Assembly (NCBI RefSeq): GCF_030682035.1
Contig: NZ_JAUXQZ010000023.1
Coordinates: forward strand, 97,857 to 161,856
Reading direction: 5' to 3'
DNA length: 64,000 bases
DNA from: Brevundimonas sp.
GTDB taxonomy: Bacteria > Pseudomonadota > Alphaproteobacteria > Caulobacterales > Caulobacteraceae
Shown here: positions 27,904 to 35,839 of the stretch, in pieces
How the letters are laid out: each line of letters starts with the position of its first letter
Position numbering within the stretch: position 1 is the first letter of the stretch
Made by a program: the position numbers and the translations under genes
The notes under the pieces: model-generated
Told to the model about the DNA's origin: nothing
The model's input: only the letters and a program-made list of their open reading frames with translations
Databases searched by the model: none

Positions 27904-29325
27904 TCAGCGAACGCTGACGAGGTCGCCCTTGTCGGTGAGGACGTACAGCGCGCCGTTGTAGGCGGCCGGAGCGATGTGGACCGGTCCGCCGCCCAGATTG
28001 ATCGACGCCGTCTGGACGCCGGTCTTGGGATCGAAGGCCACCAGTTCGCCATCCGAATTGGTCAGCACCAGGCGGTTCGAGGCCATCAGCGGACCCGACC
28101 AGATCGGCCGCACCGTGCGATCAAAGAACCCAAGGAAACCACCCTCCTGACGCACGCGGCCTTCGTTGAGGTCGCGGGTCCAGTAGATCTGGCCGCTGTC
28201 GCGGTTGATGACGGTCAGCTCGCCTTCCTTGGACACGACGTAGATCACGTCGCCGACCGGCAGGGGCGCATTGACGCCGGCGATCGGCAGTGGCGCCCAT
28301 TTCGGCTGGCCCGAGCGGATATCCATGGCCGACAGCACGCCCGAGTGGCTGACGGCGTAGACGACGCCGCGGCTGATCACGGGACGGCCGGCGATATCGC
28401 GGATTTCGGACAGGGCGCTGGTGCGGCTGGTGCGCGACAGGACCTGCTGCCACAGCGATTGGCCGGTCGAGGCGCGCAGGGCCACCACTTCGCCGGATGA
28501 GAAGGGCGCGATCACCGTATCGCCGATCACAGCAGGGCTGGAGGCGCGCAGGACACGGGCGGGCTCGGGAATGCCGCGATAGGACCACTCCTGACGGCCG
28601 GTCGCCGTGTCGAAGGCCTGAATCTGGTTCTCGACATCGACGACGAAGACCCGGCTGCCCGAGACGGTCGGTGCGCCGTGGATCGGCACATCGACGGGGG
28701 TGGTCCAGATCACCGCGCCGGAGGCCTGATCGATAGCGGTGACGGTGCGATAGCCCGAGGACACGAAGACCCTGCCGCCGCCAACCGCGACGCCGCCGCC
28801 GAAGCCGCCGCCGTCCGACCGGCCGCCCATGCCGAGGAAACCGGTGCGGCGCGAATCCTCGGCCGGTTTGATGTTGGTTCGCCAGGCCTGGGCGCCCGTT
28901 CCGGCGTCGAGGGCCGAGACGCTGGCCTCGCCGTCCAGCACAAAGACGCGGCCATTGTCGGCCACGACCGGAGCCATGACCTGACGCGTGCGCGACGAGC
29001 CGGCGCCGATGCCACGACGCCAGGCGACGGTGAACTCAGCGCCCGCGATCACATGTTCGACCGAATTCTCGGCGTTTCCGCCCGGCTGGGTCCAGGCGGT
29101 CGCCGCCTGGGGACCGGGGATGAAGAAGTCACGGCCCGACAGGGCGGCCGACGGGACCAGCGCCTGTTCGAACTCCAGCACCGAAATCCGCTGACCCTCG
29201 GTGGCGGTGGCCTGGGGCGCCTTGTCCCGGCCGAGGCCGAACGGCAGCATCCCCTGCACAGTGCTGCACGAGGCGAGGGTGACGGCGAGACCGCTCAGCA
29301 GGGCGACTTTAAGCACGCGATTCAT
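27904..29325 (-). CDS. bamB: Outer-membrane assembly lipoprotein BamB
   Basis: This protein of about 473 residues starts at ATG 29323-29325 with a lipoprotein signal (MNRVLKVALLSGLAVTLASC, lipid-modified cysteine 20). The mature part is an eight-bladed PQQ-type beta-propeller, visible as repeated blocks such as VFVLDGEASVSALDAGTGAQAW, VTAIDQASGAVIWTT and IQAFDTATGRQEWSY. BamB helps the BAM complex insert beta-barrel proteins. The frame opens at 29352, but the lipobox fixes the start. It is 23 nt downstream of the TPR gene. Confidence 0.93.
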   Translation of the reverse strand: MNRVLKVALLSGLAVTLASCSTVQGMLPFGLGRDKAPQATATEGQRISVLEFEQALVPSAALSGRDFFIPGPQAATAWTQPGGNAENSVEHVIAGAEFTVAWRRGIGAGSSRTRQVMAPVVADNGRVFVLDGEASVSALDAGTGAQAWRTNIKPAEDSRRTGFLGMGGRSDGGGFGGGVAVGGGRVFVSSGYRTVTAIDQASGAVIWTTPVDVPIHGAPTVSGSRVFVVDVENQIQAFDTATGRQEWSYRGIPEPARVLRASSPAVIGDTVIAPFSSGEVVALRASTGQSLWQQVLSRTSRTSALSEIRDIAGRPVISRGVVYAVSHSGVLSAMDIRSGQPKWAPLPIAGVNAPLPVGDVIYVVSKEGELTVINRDSGQIYWTRDLNEGRVRQEGGFLGFFDRTVRPIWSGPLMASNRLVLTNSDGELVAFDPKTGVQTASINLGGGPVHIAPAAYNGALYVLTDKGDLVSVR

Positions 29326-29348
29326 GGGGTACGTCCTGAAAGCGATGA

Positions 29349-30098
29349 TCACGGGCGAGCCGGGGCGGCGGCGGGCGCCGCGGGTGCGGCCGGAGCCGGC
29401 GGGGCGACGGGAATGGCGGCCTGCGCGCGCACGATGGCGGCGAGGCCGGGCGCGCCGCCGGCATCGATCGCCGAGATGGCGAGTTCAGCCCGCTGGGTGA
29501 CGATCTCGGGCGTGTCCAGACCGTTCTTGAGCAGCACCAGCGCCTCACGGGCAGGAGCGACCTGGCCGTGCTGCAGGCGGGCCATGGCCAGGGCTTCGAC
29601 GGCGAAGGCGCTGAACGGGCGGCCATCCTTGGCCAGGGGCTCGAGACGGGCCTCGATCTGTTCGAGGGTTTCGCTGTCCATCGCCAGCCAGGCGGCCTTG
29701 AGCGCGGCGGGATCGGACAGGAGCGGGTCGCCGGAGGCCTTGGCCGCCTCGTCCAGAAGCGCGATCGCGTCAGGAACACGGTTGGCGGCGAGAGCGATGC
29801 CCGCGCGCTGGCTCAGGGCCATGACCTTATAGGCCCCGTTGCCGTCCTTGGCCGCCTGAATGAAGGCGGCGTCGGCCCCGATGGGATTGCCGGCTTCCAG
29901 AGATTCCAGACCGCGATCATAGGCGACGGAGGCTTTGTCGGCCTTCGACGTCTGCCAATTGTCCCAGCCCCAGAAGGCCAGGGCCGCGATCAGGGCGACC
30001 AGAAGTACGCCGCCCGCGACAGGCAGCCAGGTGCGGGCCAGCCGCTTGTAGCGGTCGGAGCGAAGCTCCTCCTCGACCTGCTCGAAGACATCAACCAC
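29349..30098 (-). CDS. YfgM-like tetratricopeptide membrane protein
   Basis: This ~249-residue protein has a single transmembrane helix near residues 25-50 (TWLPVAGGVLLVALIAALAFWGW). Periplasmic tetratricopeptide-like helices follow (GLESLEAGNPIGADAAFIQAA; AIALLDEAA), and the tail is alanine/proline-rich. This layout and its position ahead of bamB match YfgM, an accessory of the SecYEG translocon. I chose GTG at 30096-30098 (VVDVFEQVEEELRSDRY) because homologs begin there. An ATG at 30143 would add 15 unconserved residues. Confidence 0.8.
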   Translation of the reverse strand: MVDVFEQVEEELRSDRYKRLARTWLPVAGGVLLVALIAALAFWGWDNWQTSKADKASVAYDRGLESLEAGNPIGADAAFIQAAKDGNGAYKVMALSQRAGIALAANRVPDAIALLDEAAKASGDPLLSDPAALKAAWLAMDSETLEQIEARLEPLAKDGRPFSAFAVEALAMARLQHGQVAPAREALVLLKNGLDTPEIVTQRAELAISAIDAGGAPGLAAIVRAQAAIPVAPPAPAAPAAPAAAPARP

Positions 30099-30189
30099 GG
30101 ATAACTCGCCCCCAGGATCGGCTCTCAGGCCGCTAAAATTCAATCCGGCCGGACCCTAGAGGGTCACATTCGCCGCCGCAACGCACGGC

Positions 30190-31026
30190 TTAGGGCGTGG
30201 CGGGCTTTTTCGAGAAGTAGGTCTCGACTTCGGCAGGAAAACGGCGGGCCTTCACGTCGGCGGCGTAGGCAGCGACGGCCCGGTCGATATCGCCGCGCAT
30301 ATCGGCGTATTTCCGGACGAATTTTGGGGTCCAGTCGAACAGACCCAGCATGTCGGGGGTCACCAGAATCTGACCGTCGCAGGCGGACGAGGCTCCGATG
30401 CCGATGGTGGGTTTGTCGATCGCCTCGGTGATGTCGCGCGCCAGACCTTCCGCCACGCCCTCGATAACGACGCAGAAGGCCCCGGCGTCGGCGGTGGCCT
30501 CGGCCTCGGACATGACCCGCAGGCGTTCTTCGTCCGTTCGGCCCTTGGCCTTGAAGGCGCCGTCGGTCAGCACCGCCTGGGGCCGCAGGCCCACATGGCC
30601 CATGACCGGTATGCCGCGCTGGACCAGATAGGCGATGGTTTCCGCCACCGTCGGTCCGCTTTCGACCTTCACTCCCTGGGCCCCGGTCTCCTTCATCACC
30701 CGGGCGCAGTTCTGATAGGCCTGCTCCTTGGCGCCCTCATAACTGCCGAACGGCATGTCGATGACCACCATGGCCCGTTTGGAACCGCGCATGACGGCCT
30801 GGCCGTGCAGGATCATCATCTCCAGCGTCACCCCGACCGTGTTGGGCATGCCGTGGACCACCATGCCGACACTGTCGCCGACCAGCAGCAGATCGCAGTG
30901 ATCATCCAGCAGGGCGGCGGTCGGGGAGTCATAGGCGGTCAGGCAGACGATTGGCTCCCCGCCCTTGCGGGCCCGGATGTCGGGCGCGGTGATGCGTTTG
31001 ACCGCTTCCTGCTTCTGGCTGGACAT
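30190..31026 (-). CDS. panB: 3-methyl-2-oxobutanoate hydroxymethyltransferase
   Basis: This 278-residue TIM-barrel enzyme makes ketopantoate from 2-oxoisovalerate and methylene-tetrahydrofolate, the first committed step to pantothenate and coenzyme A. Signatures are [16 protein letters not shown] and [17 protein letters not shown] (metal and substrate binding). [10 protein letters not shown] and [16 protein letters not shown] are conserved too. panC is not adjacent in this window. Confidence 0.97.
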   Translation of the reverse strand: MSSQKQEAVKRITAPDIRARKGGEPIVCLTAYDSPTAALLDDHCDLLLVGDSVGMVVHGMPNTVGVTLEMMILHGQAVMRGSKRAMVVIDMPFGSYEGAKEQAYQNCARVMKETGAQGVKVESGPTVAETIAYLVQRGIPVMGHVGLRPQAVLTDGAFKAKGRTDEERLRVMSEAEATADAGAFCVVIEGVAEGLARDITEAIDKPTIGIGASSACDGQILVTPDMLGLFDWTPKFVRKYADMRGDIDRAVAAYAADVKARRFPAEVETYFSKKPATP

Positions 31027-31105
31027 GGGGAGATCCTCTTGTTCGGACCTCCTAGATAGTCGCCGGCGTCCGCCCCGTCATCCCTGGGGCATACAGAGCG
31101 TCGGA

Positions 31106-31519
31106 TCAAACGTCCTGCGACAGCTTCATCACCCCGGCGGCGGCGAGCGCGATGAGCGCTCCGGCGGCGATCCAGAACAACTGCATGCCGCCCATGGCGC
31201 CCAGTTCCAGATTGGCCAGACCCAGCTGGTCCAAGCCGGTCTGGACCGCGCCCTGGGTGTTGAGCGAGACGCTGCGGATGCCTTGTCCCAGCGCATTGCC
31301 GGCCACGACGCCGTCACCGGCGCCGAGGTTCACGCTCATGGTCTCGCGCACCGCCACGACGCCGCCGATGACCCCCGCCAGACCGAGGGCGAGAAAGCGC
31401 ACGCGCGAGCCCTTCTGCAGCTGCTGCTCCACACGGGCGGTGAACAGGGCGGAATCGGGCATCTGGGGCGCGCGCGCGAACAGGCGCTCGATATCGGGAT
31501 CGAACTCGTCAGCCGACAT
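31106..31519 (-). CDS. Putative anti-sigma factor (module A)
   Basis: This 137-residue protein starts at ATG 31517-31519 (MSADEFDPDIERLFARAP), inside the end of the ECF sigma gene (11-nt overlap). An acidic N-terminal cytoplasmic segment precedes two hydrophobic helices (FLALGLAGVIGGVVAV near residue 45 and MQLFWIAAGALIALAAAGV near the end). This is the size and topology expected of a small membrane anti-sigma factor. No ZAS zinc motif is present. The function is inferred from coupling to the sigma gene and from the duplicate arrangement upstream. Confidence 0.65.
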   Translation of the reverse strand: MSADEFDPDIERLFARAPQMPDSALFTARVEQQLQKGSRVRFLALGLAGVIGGVVAVRETMSVNLGAGDGVVAGNALGQGIRSVSLNTQGAVQTGLDQLGLANLELGAMGGMQLFWIAAGALIALAAAGVMKLSQDV

Positions 31520-32069
31520 GCTGCGTGCTCCCCAAGGGCTGTCCAGCCTGCGGCTGGAGCCGCGCGCGGAGTTTATCCAGACCACGTTTGACATGAGACT
31601 TCACCGTACCAAGTGGCAAATTGAGGGCGGCGGCGATCTCTGGATGCGCCATGCCGGCCCCGTGACAAAGGGAGACACACAGTCGTTCGGGCTCGCTGAG
31701 CATTTTGAGGGCTTCGTCGAGATCGACCAGGCCCGCATGATCGGTCGCGGGCGCGGCGTCTTCATTCCCGACCTCGGCGACATAGCGGGCCTCCTTGGCG
31801 ACCCGCTTGATGTAGAGGCGTGCCGCAATCCGTTTGACCCAGGCGGCGAAGGTGCCCTCGCCGCGAAATTCGGCGCAGCGCTCGAACGCCTGGATAAAGG
31901 CGTCCTGGGCGATGTCGTCAGCGAGCGAGGCCTGGGCCCCCATCCGCCGCAGCAGGCCGCGCACCGCCGAGCCGTGGCGGCGCACCAGTTCTCCGAACTC
32001 CCGCCGTCCGCCCGCCGCCGCAAGGGCGGCGAGCTCGACGTCGTGCCGGTCTACCAGGGATTGGGTCAT
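31509..32069 (-). CDS. ECF RNA polymerase sigma factor (module A)
   Basis: This 186-residue extracytoplasmic-function sigma factor has region 2 at residues ~30-95 (ADDIAQDAFIQAFERCAEFRG, then FAAWVKRIAARLYI). Region 4 lies at ~120-170 (LSEPERLCVSLCHGAGMAHPEIAAAL, then PLGTVKSHVKRGLDKLRARL). It probably redirects RNA polymerase to a small regulon under control of its membrane anti-sigma partner. It lies 26 nt after a small membrane-protein gene and overlaps the anti-sigma gene. The same layout is repeated at 32.6-33.9 kb. Confidence 0.92.
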   Translation of the reverse strand: MTQSLVDRHDVELAALAAAGGRREFGELVRRHGSAVRGLLRRMGAQASLADDIAQDAFIQAFERCAEFRGEGTFAAWVKRIAARLYIKRVAKEARYVAEVGNEDAAPATDHAGLVDLDEALKMLSEPERLCVSLCHGAGMAHPEIAAALNLPLGTVKSHVKRGLDKLRARLQPQAGQPLGSTQHVG

Positions 32070-32095
32070 GATATTTCCCCCTGTCCGACCCGGCC

Positions 32096-32476
32096 TCAGT
32101 CCTTGTTCTTGTTGAAGGCGCTCAGAAGAATGAAGGCCAGACCGATGGCGCCCGGGATGGCAGCGAAGGCCCCGAAGCCCCAGGCCTCGGTCTCTCCGAA
32201 CTTGAAGCCGATGAAAGAGAAGGTGGCGGCGATGCCCAGCGAAAGGGCGAGCAGGATCACGCCCGTACGCAGGTCCCGGGCAGCGCTCGCAGGCGGTTTG
32301 ACGGTCTGGCGGGTCAGGGCGTCAATCACTTCGGGCGGCAGCGGCTGCCCCTTGTCCAGCGAAGCCCGCAGCGTCGCCTGCATTTCCCGCCGCTCCTTGC
32401 TCTTGAGCCAGGTCGGAACGATCACGATGGCGGCGATCATCGCGAACATCGCGATCGGGATAAAAACTTCATCCAT
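32096..32476 (-). CDS. Small membrane protein, DUF6249-like (module A)
   Basis: This ~126-residue protein starts at ATG 32474-32476 behind a GAGGA site. It has one N-terminal helix (FIPIAMFAMIAAIVIVPTWL) and a charged linker containing SLDKGQPLPPEVIDAL. Two closely spaced C-terminal helices follow (TGVILLALSLGIAATFSFIG; FGAFAAIPGAIGLAFILLSAF). Proteins of this type are found beside ECF sigma factors in many bacteria and are of unknown function. It is the first gene of the second sigma module. Confidence 0.75.
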   Translation of the reverse strand: MDEVFIPIAMFAMIAAIVIVPTWLKSKERREMQATLRASLDKGQPLPPEVIDALTRQTVKPPASAARDLRTGVILLALSLGIAATFSFIGFKFGETEAWGFGAFAAIPGAIGLAFILLSAFNKNKD

Positions 32477-32615
32477 CTGGCAAATCCTCTGATTTCTGTC
32501 TGACCGGAGCGTGATGCCTCGGCCTCCTGACGACAAGAGGCGCCGGCGGGACCGAACAGATGCGATCCGGCAGGTGAAACTTTCGTAAGGCGGTCGAGAC
32601 CACCCGGACCAATCC

Positions 32616-32939
32616 TCAGCGTGCGCTGAAAGGGCCCCGGAAACGGCCGTTGAAGCGGCGCGACAGCCACAGGGCGACGACGGCAGTGACCGCCGCCCCC
32701 GCCAGCCTGGTCAAGGCCGGCGCGAGCGCGGCGCCCAGACTGTCGCGCATGGGCCCGACCACCGGGATCAGGGCCCACAGCACGGCAACGGCGGCCACGG
32801 CCCAGGGCACGAGGGCGCCCACGGTCATCCACGCCCGGCGCAGGGCGATCGCCTGGGCCATGCGGGCCTGAAAGGCGTAGTCGCGCGCGGGCGGCGCCTC
32901 GGCGGCGAACAAGGCGGACAGTTTCTGTTCAGGCGTCAT
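32616..32939 (-). CDS. Putative anti-sigma factor (module B)
   Basis: This 107-residue protein begins at ATG 32937-32939 (MTPEQKLSALFAAEAPPARD). It overlaps the upstream sigma gene by 11 nt, the same overlap as in module A. An N-terminal acidic cytoplasmic segment is followed by two hydrophobic helices (MTVGALVPWAVAAVAVLWALIPVV and a second around residues 72-95) and an arginine-rich tail. Anti-sigma function is inferred from context; no zinc motif is seen. Confidence 0.62.
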   Translation of the reverse strand: MTPEQKLSALFAAEAPPARDYAFQARMAQAIALRRAWMTVGALVPWAVAAVAVLWALIPVVGPMRDSLGAALAPALTRLAGAAVTAVVALWLSRRFNGRFRGPFSAR

Positions 32940-33468
32940 CCGGACATCCCAGCGCCTTGAGCAAACGCGCCCGTCCGCGTGCAACATGCGACTTCACCGT
33001 GCCCAACGGCAAGCCGAGAGCCATCGACGCCTCGCCATGCGACCAGCCGTCGGCCAGGCACAGGGCCACGCAGGCGCGCACATCGGGCGGCAGTTCGGCC
33101 ATGGCGGCCGTCATTGACATCCGGTCTTCCGGCGAGACCCCGACCGGCGTCTCGACCGTCTCCAACCAGAGGGTGTCGCGGGCGGCGCTTCGCCGCGAGG
33201 AGCGGATGCGGTCCTGGGCCTTGCGCCAGGCGATGCCGCACAGCCATGCGCGGACCCCGGCGGGCTCCTTGAGCGAGCGCAGCGCCCCCCAGGCCGCGAG
33301 AAAGGCGTCCTGGGCCACGTCGTCCGCCTCGGCCCAGCCGCCGCCCAGGATCCGCCGCAGAAAGCCGCGCACCGCCGCCTGATGCCGCTCGATCAGCCGT
33401 GAAAAGGCTACGTCCGAGCCGGCGAGCGCCCGGCCCACCAACTCGGCGTCGGTCTGTAGTCCCCCCAT
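32929..33468 (-). CDS. ECF RNA polymerase sigma factor (module B)
   Basis: This 179-residue ECF sigma factor has region 2 (ADDVAQDAFLAAWGALRSL; GVRAWLCGIAWRKAQDRIR) and region 4 (LPPDVRACVALCLADGWSHGE, then PLGTVKSHVARGRARLLKAL). It is paralogous to the module A sigma factor, with many identical positions in both regions. The start is the ATG at 33466-33468, 21 nt after the stop of the small membrane-protein gene. Confidence 0.92.
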   Translation of the reverse strand: MGGLQTDAELVGRALAGSDVAFSRLIERHQAAVRGFLRRILGGGWAEADDVAQDAFLAAWGALRSLKEPAGVRAWLCGIAWRKAQDRIRSSRRSAARDTLWLETVETPVGVSPEDRMSMTAAMAELPPDVRACVALCLADGWSHGEASMALGLPLGTVKSHVARGRARLLKALGCPDDA

Positions 33469-33489
33469 GGCCCTGATTCCTGACCAGCA

Positions 33490-33903
33490 TCAGACCCGCG
33501 GGCCGCGCCCGCCGCTGCGCAGGGCCGCGACCAGCGAGGCCAGAGCCAGGGCGCTGAGCACGAAGCTGACGATCAGGAAGGCGTCGCCCGCGCCGTAGAT
33601 GTCCGTGTAGCTGGCGTAGCCGAAGCCCGCCGCCATGACTCCGAACAGCACGACCGAGAACCAGGAGCCATCGCCGGGCCGACCTTCACGACGCGTATGC
33701 CAGGAGTCGTCGTCGGCATCGATCGGGCGTTCCAGCACCTTGAGAAGGGCCGCGGGCGGCTCCTGACCCTTTTCGGCATAGGTCTGGATCAGCTTCAACG
33801 TATCCTTCTGACGGCGGTAGTTGAGCAGGCTGGAAAAGCCCGAAGCCACGAACCAGCCGATCGGGAAGATCAGCCACCAGTAGGAACGGAACAGGTCTTC
33901 CAT
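33490..33903 (-). CDS. Small membrane protein, DUF6249-like (module B)
   Basis: This 137-residue protein is started at ATG 33901-33903 (MEDLFRSYWWLIFPIGWF). A GAGGGG site lies 9 nt upstream of that codon, whereas the GTG at 33912 falls on that site. The layout repeats module A: an N-terminal helix, a charged linker with YAEKGQEPPAALLKVL, then two C-terminal helices. It heads the whole six-gene run on the minus strand and is divergent from the DUF2188 gene. Confidence 0.72.
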   Translation of the reverse strand: MEDLFRSYWWLIFPIGWFVASGFSSLLNYRRQKDTLKLIQTYAEKGQEPPAALLKVLERPIDADDDSWHTRREGRPGDGSWFSVVLFGVMAAGFGYASYTDIYGAGDAFLIVSFVLSALALASLVAALRSGGRGPRV

Positions 33904-34083
33904 CGTCGTCACCCCTCATCGCACGGAGCCCATCGCCCACGCTTTCATAGGGTAATCGGCGCCGTCATCGCCAGTAGATGCAGTCGATGTGAGTTTTTCC
34001 GGCCTCCCGCCGGGAAGTCTGCATGCAACGCCGCTACCCGCCCCGCGTTGGCTTGCGAACGCAGCTACGCCGGAGACCGCACC

Positions 34084-34323
34084 ATGGCCCAGTTCACCTA
34101 TCGCATCGTCGAACACGACGGAGGTTGGGCCTATCGTCTGGGCGAGACCTGGTCAGAGACCTTCGCCGATCACGACGCCGCCCGCGCCGCGGCCATCGCG
34201 GCGTCGCGCGAACAGAAGGTGCCCGACGAGGACACGCTGATCGAATTCGCCGATCCCTCCGGCCGCTGGATCACCGAGCGCGCCGACGGCCACGACCGGC
34301 CCGAGGTCGCCGTCGAAGGTTAG
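34084..34323 (+). CDS. DUF2188-like small protein
   Basis: This 79-residue soluble protein reads MAQFTYRIVEHDGGWAYRLGE, then FADHDAARAAAIAASREQKV. That pattern is typical of the DUF2188 family of short alpha/beta proteins of unknown function. The last 4 nt overlap the convergent arsC-like gene. The open frame continues upstream, but the family begins at this ATG. Confidence 0.75.
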   Translation: MAQFTYRIVEHDGGWAYRLGETWSETFADHDAARAAAIAASREQKVPDEDTLIEFADPSGRWITERADGHDRPEVAVEG

Positions 34324-34664
34324 GTCAGGATTGCAGCGTATCGTTCGGGCTTGAACCCAACGAGGGTCCGGTCGCCCATATCCAGCACCGGCCGTTTGAT
34401 CATCGACGGCTGGGCCAGCATCAGGGCGACGGCCTTGCCCGCATCCAGGTTGGCCTTGTCGGCGTCCGGCAACGCCCGGAACGTCGTTCCCGCGCGGTTC
34501 AGCACCGTCTCCCACCCATGCTCGGCGACCCAGCCCTCCAGACGGGGCCGGTCGATTCCCGACTTTTTGTAGTTATGGAAGATGTGGGCCACGCCGTGCT
34601 GGTCCAGCCAGACGCGCGCCTTCTTGACCGTGTCGCAATTGGGGATGCCGTAGAGGGTGAGCAT
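34320..34664 (-). CDS. ArsC/Spx-family reductase-like protein (YffB)
   Basis: This 114-residue thioredoxin-fold protein belongs to the ArsC/Spx superfamily (YffB group). MLTLYGIPNCDTVKKARVWLDQHG carries the single conserved cysteine of the CX3K type, and SMIKRPVLDMGDRTLVGF the RP-proline loop. YffB proteins bind glutathione; arsenate reduction is not demonstrated for this group. No ars genes are near. Confidence 0.85.
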   Translation of the reverse strand: MLTLYGIPNCDTVKKARVWLDQHGVAHIFHNYKKSGIDRPRLEGWVAEHGWETVLNRAGTTFRALPDADKANLDAGKAVALMLAQPSMIKRPVLDMGDRTLVGFKPERYAAILT

Positions 34665-34741
34665 GGGACTTCGCTCTTATTGTTGACTCGATACATCAGG
34701 TCGGGCTGCTGGCTTACCAGATCGCACCGGAGTTCTTCACA

Positions 34742-35257
34742 GTGGCCCCGACATCTCGCGCGAAGCCAGCCCTCGTTGTCGCGCTTCCACTCGTGGCTTG
34801 CTTGGCCCTGAGCGCGTGCGCCATCGCGCCCACGACGCCGGAGCCCGAGGTATTTGGCGGCATGACCCTGGATTTAGAGGCCATGCGGGTGACGACACCC
34901 TCATGGAGTTGGGAGCTGATCGACTGCTCTGACGAGGATATTCAATGCCTCGAGGCCCCGGGCCATTTCCTCGTTTCCATGCAGCGAGAATGCGACGGGA
35001 GCGGGTCGTGGGACGCGGGAGGGCATCGTTATCGGGTCATCGCCCCTATGCCACACTACGGGCTGCCTTCTGCAAGCTACATGTCCATGAAGTACCCGCG
35101 GGTGCACTGGTACTTTGGACCACCGGTTGATCAAGGATATCACCGTTGGGCCCGAACCGCCGACACGCCAGGAGATCGCTCTTGGAGCACCAACGATACG
35201 CTGGAGGAGTATCAGGTCCGGGTCGTTGGCTCCACAGACTGGTTCCGGTGCGGCTGA
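34742..35257 (+). CDS. Putative lipoprotein of unknown function
   Basis: This 171-residue protein starts at GTG 34742. It has a signal peptide and lipobox (VVALPLVACLALSAC, modified cysteine 26). The mature domain is rich in tryptophan, tyrosine and cysteine (SWSWELIDCSDEDIQCLEAPG; MKYPRVHWYFGPPVDQGYHRW) and may form disulfides. I do not recognise the family. It is divergent from the arsC-like gene. Confidence 0.6.
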   Translation: MAPTSRAKPALVVALPLVACLALSACAIAPTTPEPEVFGGMTLDLEAMRVTTPSWSWELIDCSDEDIQCLEAPGHFLVSMQRECDGSGSWDAGGHRYRVIAPMPHYGLPSASYMSMKYPRVHWYFGPPVDQGYHRWARTADTPGDRSWSTNDTLEEYQVRVVGSTDWFRCG

Positions 35258-35279
35258 CGACTCCGGCCGACCCGGGCAT

Positions 35280-35308
35280 TTGCATTTAACTCTGTAGTTA
35301 AATATACC
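35280..35308 (+). promoter_or_regulatory. Predicted promoter with palindromic operator ahead of VOC gene
   Basis: A perfect 8-bp inverted repeat, ATTTAACT-CTGT-AGTTAAAT, lies at 35284-35303. It fills the 17-nt spacer between a -35-like TTGCAT (35280-35285) and a -10-like TATACC (35303-35308). The VOC gene starts 28 nt later behind AAAGGAG. Palindromes of this TTAACT/AGTTAA type are used by small ArsR-family repressors. No such regulator gene is adjacent, so the binding protein is an inference. Confidence 0.55.
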
Positions 35309-35335
35309 TCTCCTGTCAGCAAAGGAGAGCCCGTC

Positions 35336-35839
35336 ATGACCGCCCTGCCCTCGCGCCAGAAGATTATTCCCTGCCTGTGGTTCGACAAACAGGCCGAGGA
35401 GGCCGCGGGATTCTATGTCTCCCTCCTGCCGGACTCCCGCATCGACGCCGTCGTTCGCGCGCCCGGCGACTATCCCGCCGGCAAGGCCGGCGACGTCCTT
35501 CTGGTCGAGTTCACCCTTGCGGGAACTCGCTACACCGCCCTGAACGGCGGCCCGCATTTCTCATTCACCGAAGCGATCTCGCTGCAAATCGACTGCGAGG
35601 ATCAGGCCGAGGTCGACCGCCTGACCGAAGCCCTCTCAGCGGTCCCGGAGGCCGAACAGTGCGGTTGGGTCAAGGACCGCTACGGCCTGTCGTGGCAGAT
35701 CGTGCCCTATGCGATGAATCGCTTCCTCGCCGATCCCGACCTCGCCGTGCGCAAGCGCGTCTTTGCCGCCATGATGGAGATGAAGCGGCTCAACATCGCC
35801 GAACTGGAACGCGCCGCGAAAGGTTTAGTCGTCGTCTGA
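35336..35839 (+). CDS. VOC/PhnB-like glyoxalase-fold protein
   Basis: This 167-residue protein of the vicinal-oxygen-chelate superfamily is of the PhnB/'3-demethylubiquinone-9 3-methyltransferase domain' type. It starts [28 protein letters not shown], and contains [24 protein letters not shown] and [16 protein letters not shown], which are the diagnostic blocks. Enzymatic activity is unknown for most members. It is preceded by a promoter-embedded palindrome, so it is probably repressible. It overlaps the convergent symporter gene by 15 nt. Confidence 0.88.
   Translation: MTALPSRQKIIPCLWFDKQAEEAAGFYVSLLPDSRIDAVVRAPGDYPAGKAGDVLLVEFTLAGTRYTALNGGPHFSFTEAISLQIDCEDQAEVDRLTEALSAVPEAEQCGWVKDRYGLSWQIVPYAMNRFLADPDLAVRKRVFAAMMEMKRLNIAELERAAKGLVVV

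Noticed and set aside
32477..34020. Shared ECF promoter motif upstream of both sigma modules
   Set aside because: Weakly similar GAAA and GCATCT words occur in both leaders, but their spacing differs by 3 nt, so a common motif is not convincing.
35286..35301. Possible CtrA site TTAA-N-TTAA ahead of the VOC gene
   Set aside because: The spacing is 8 nt, not the 7 nt of the CtrA consensus, and the longer palindrome explains the sequence better.
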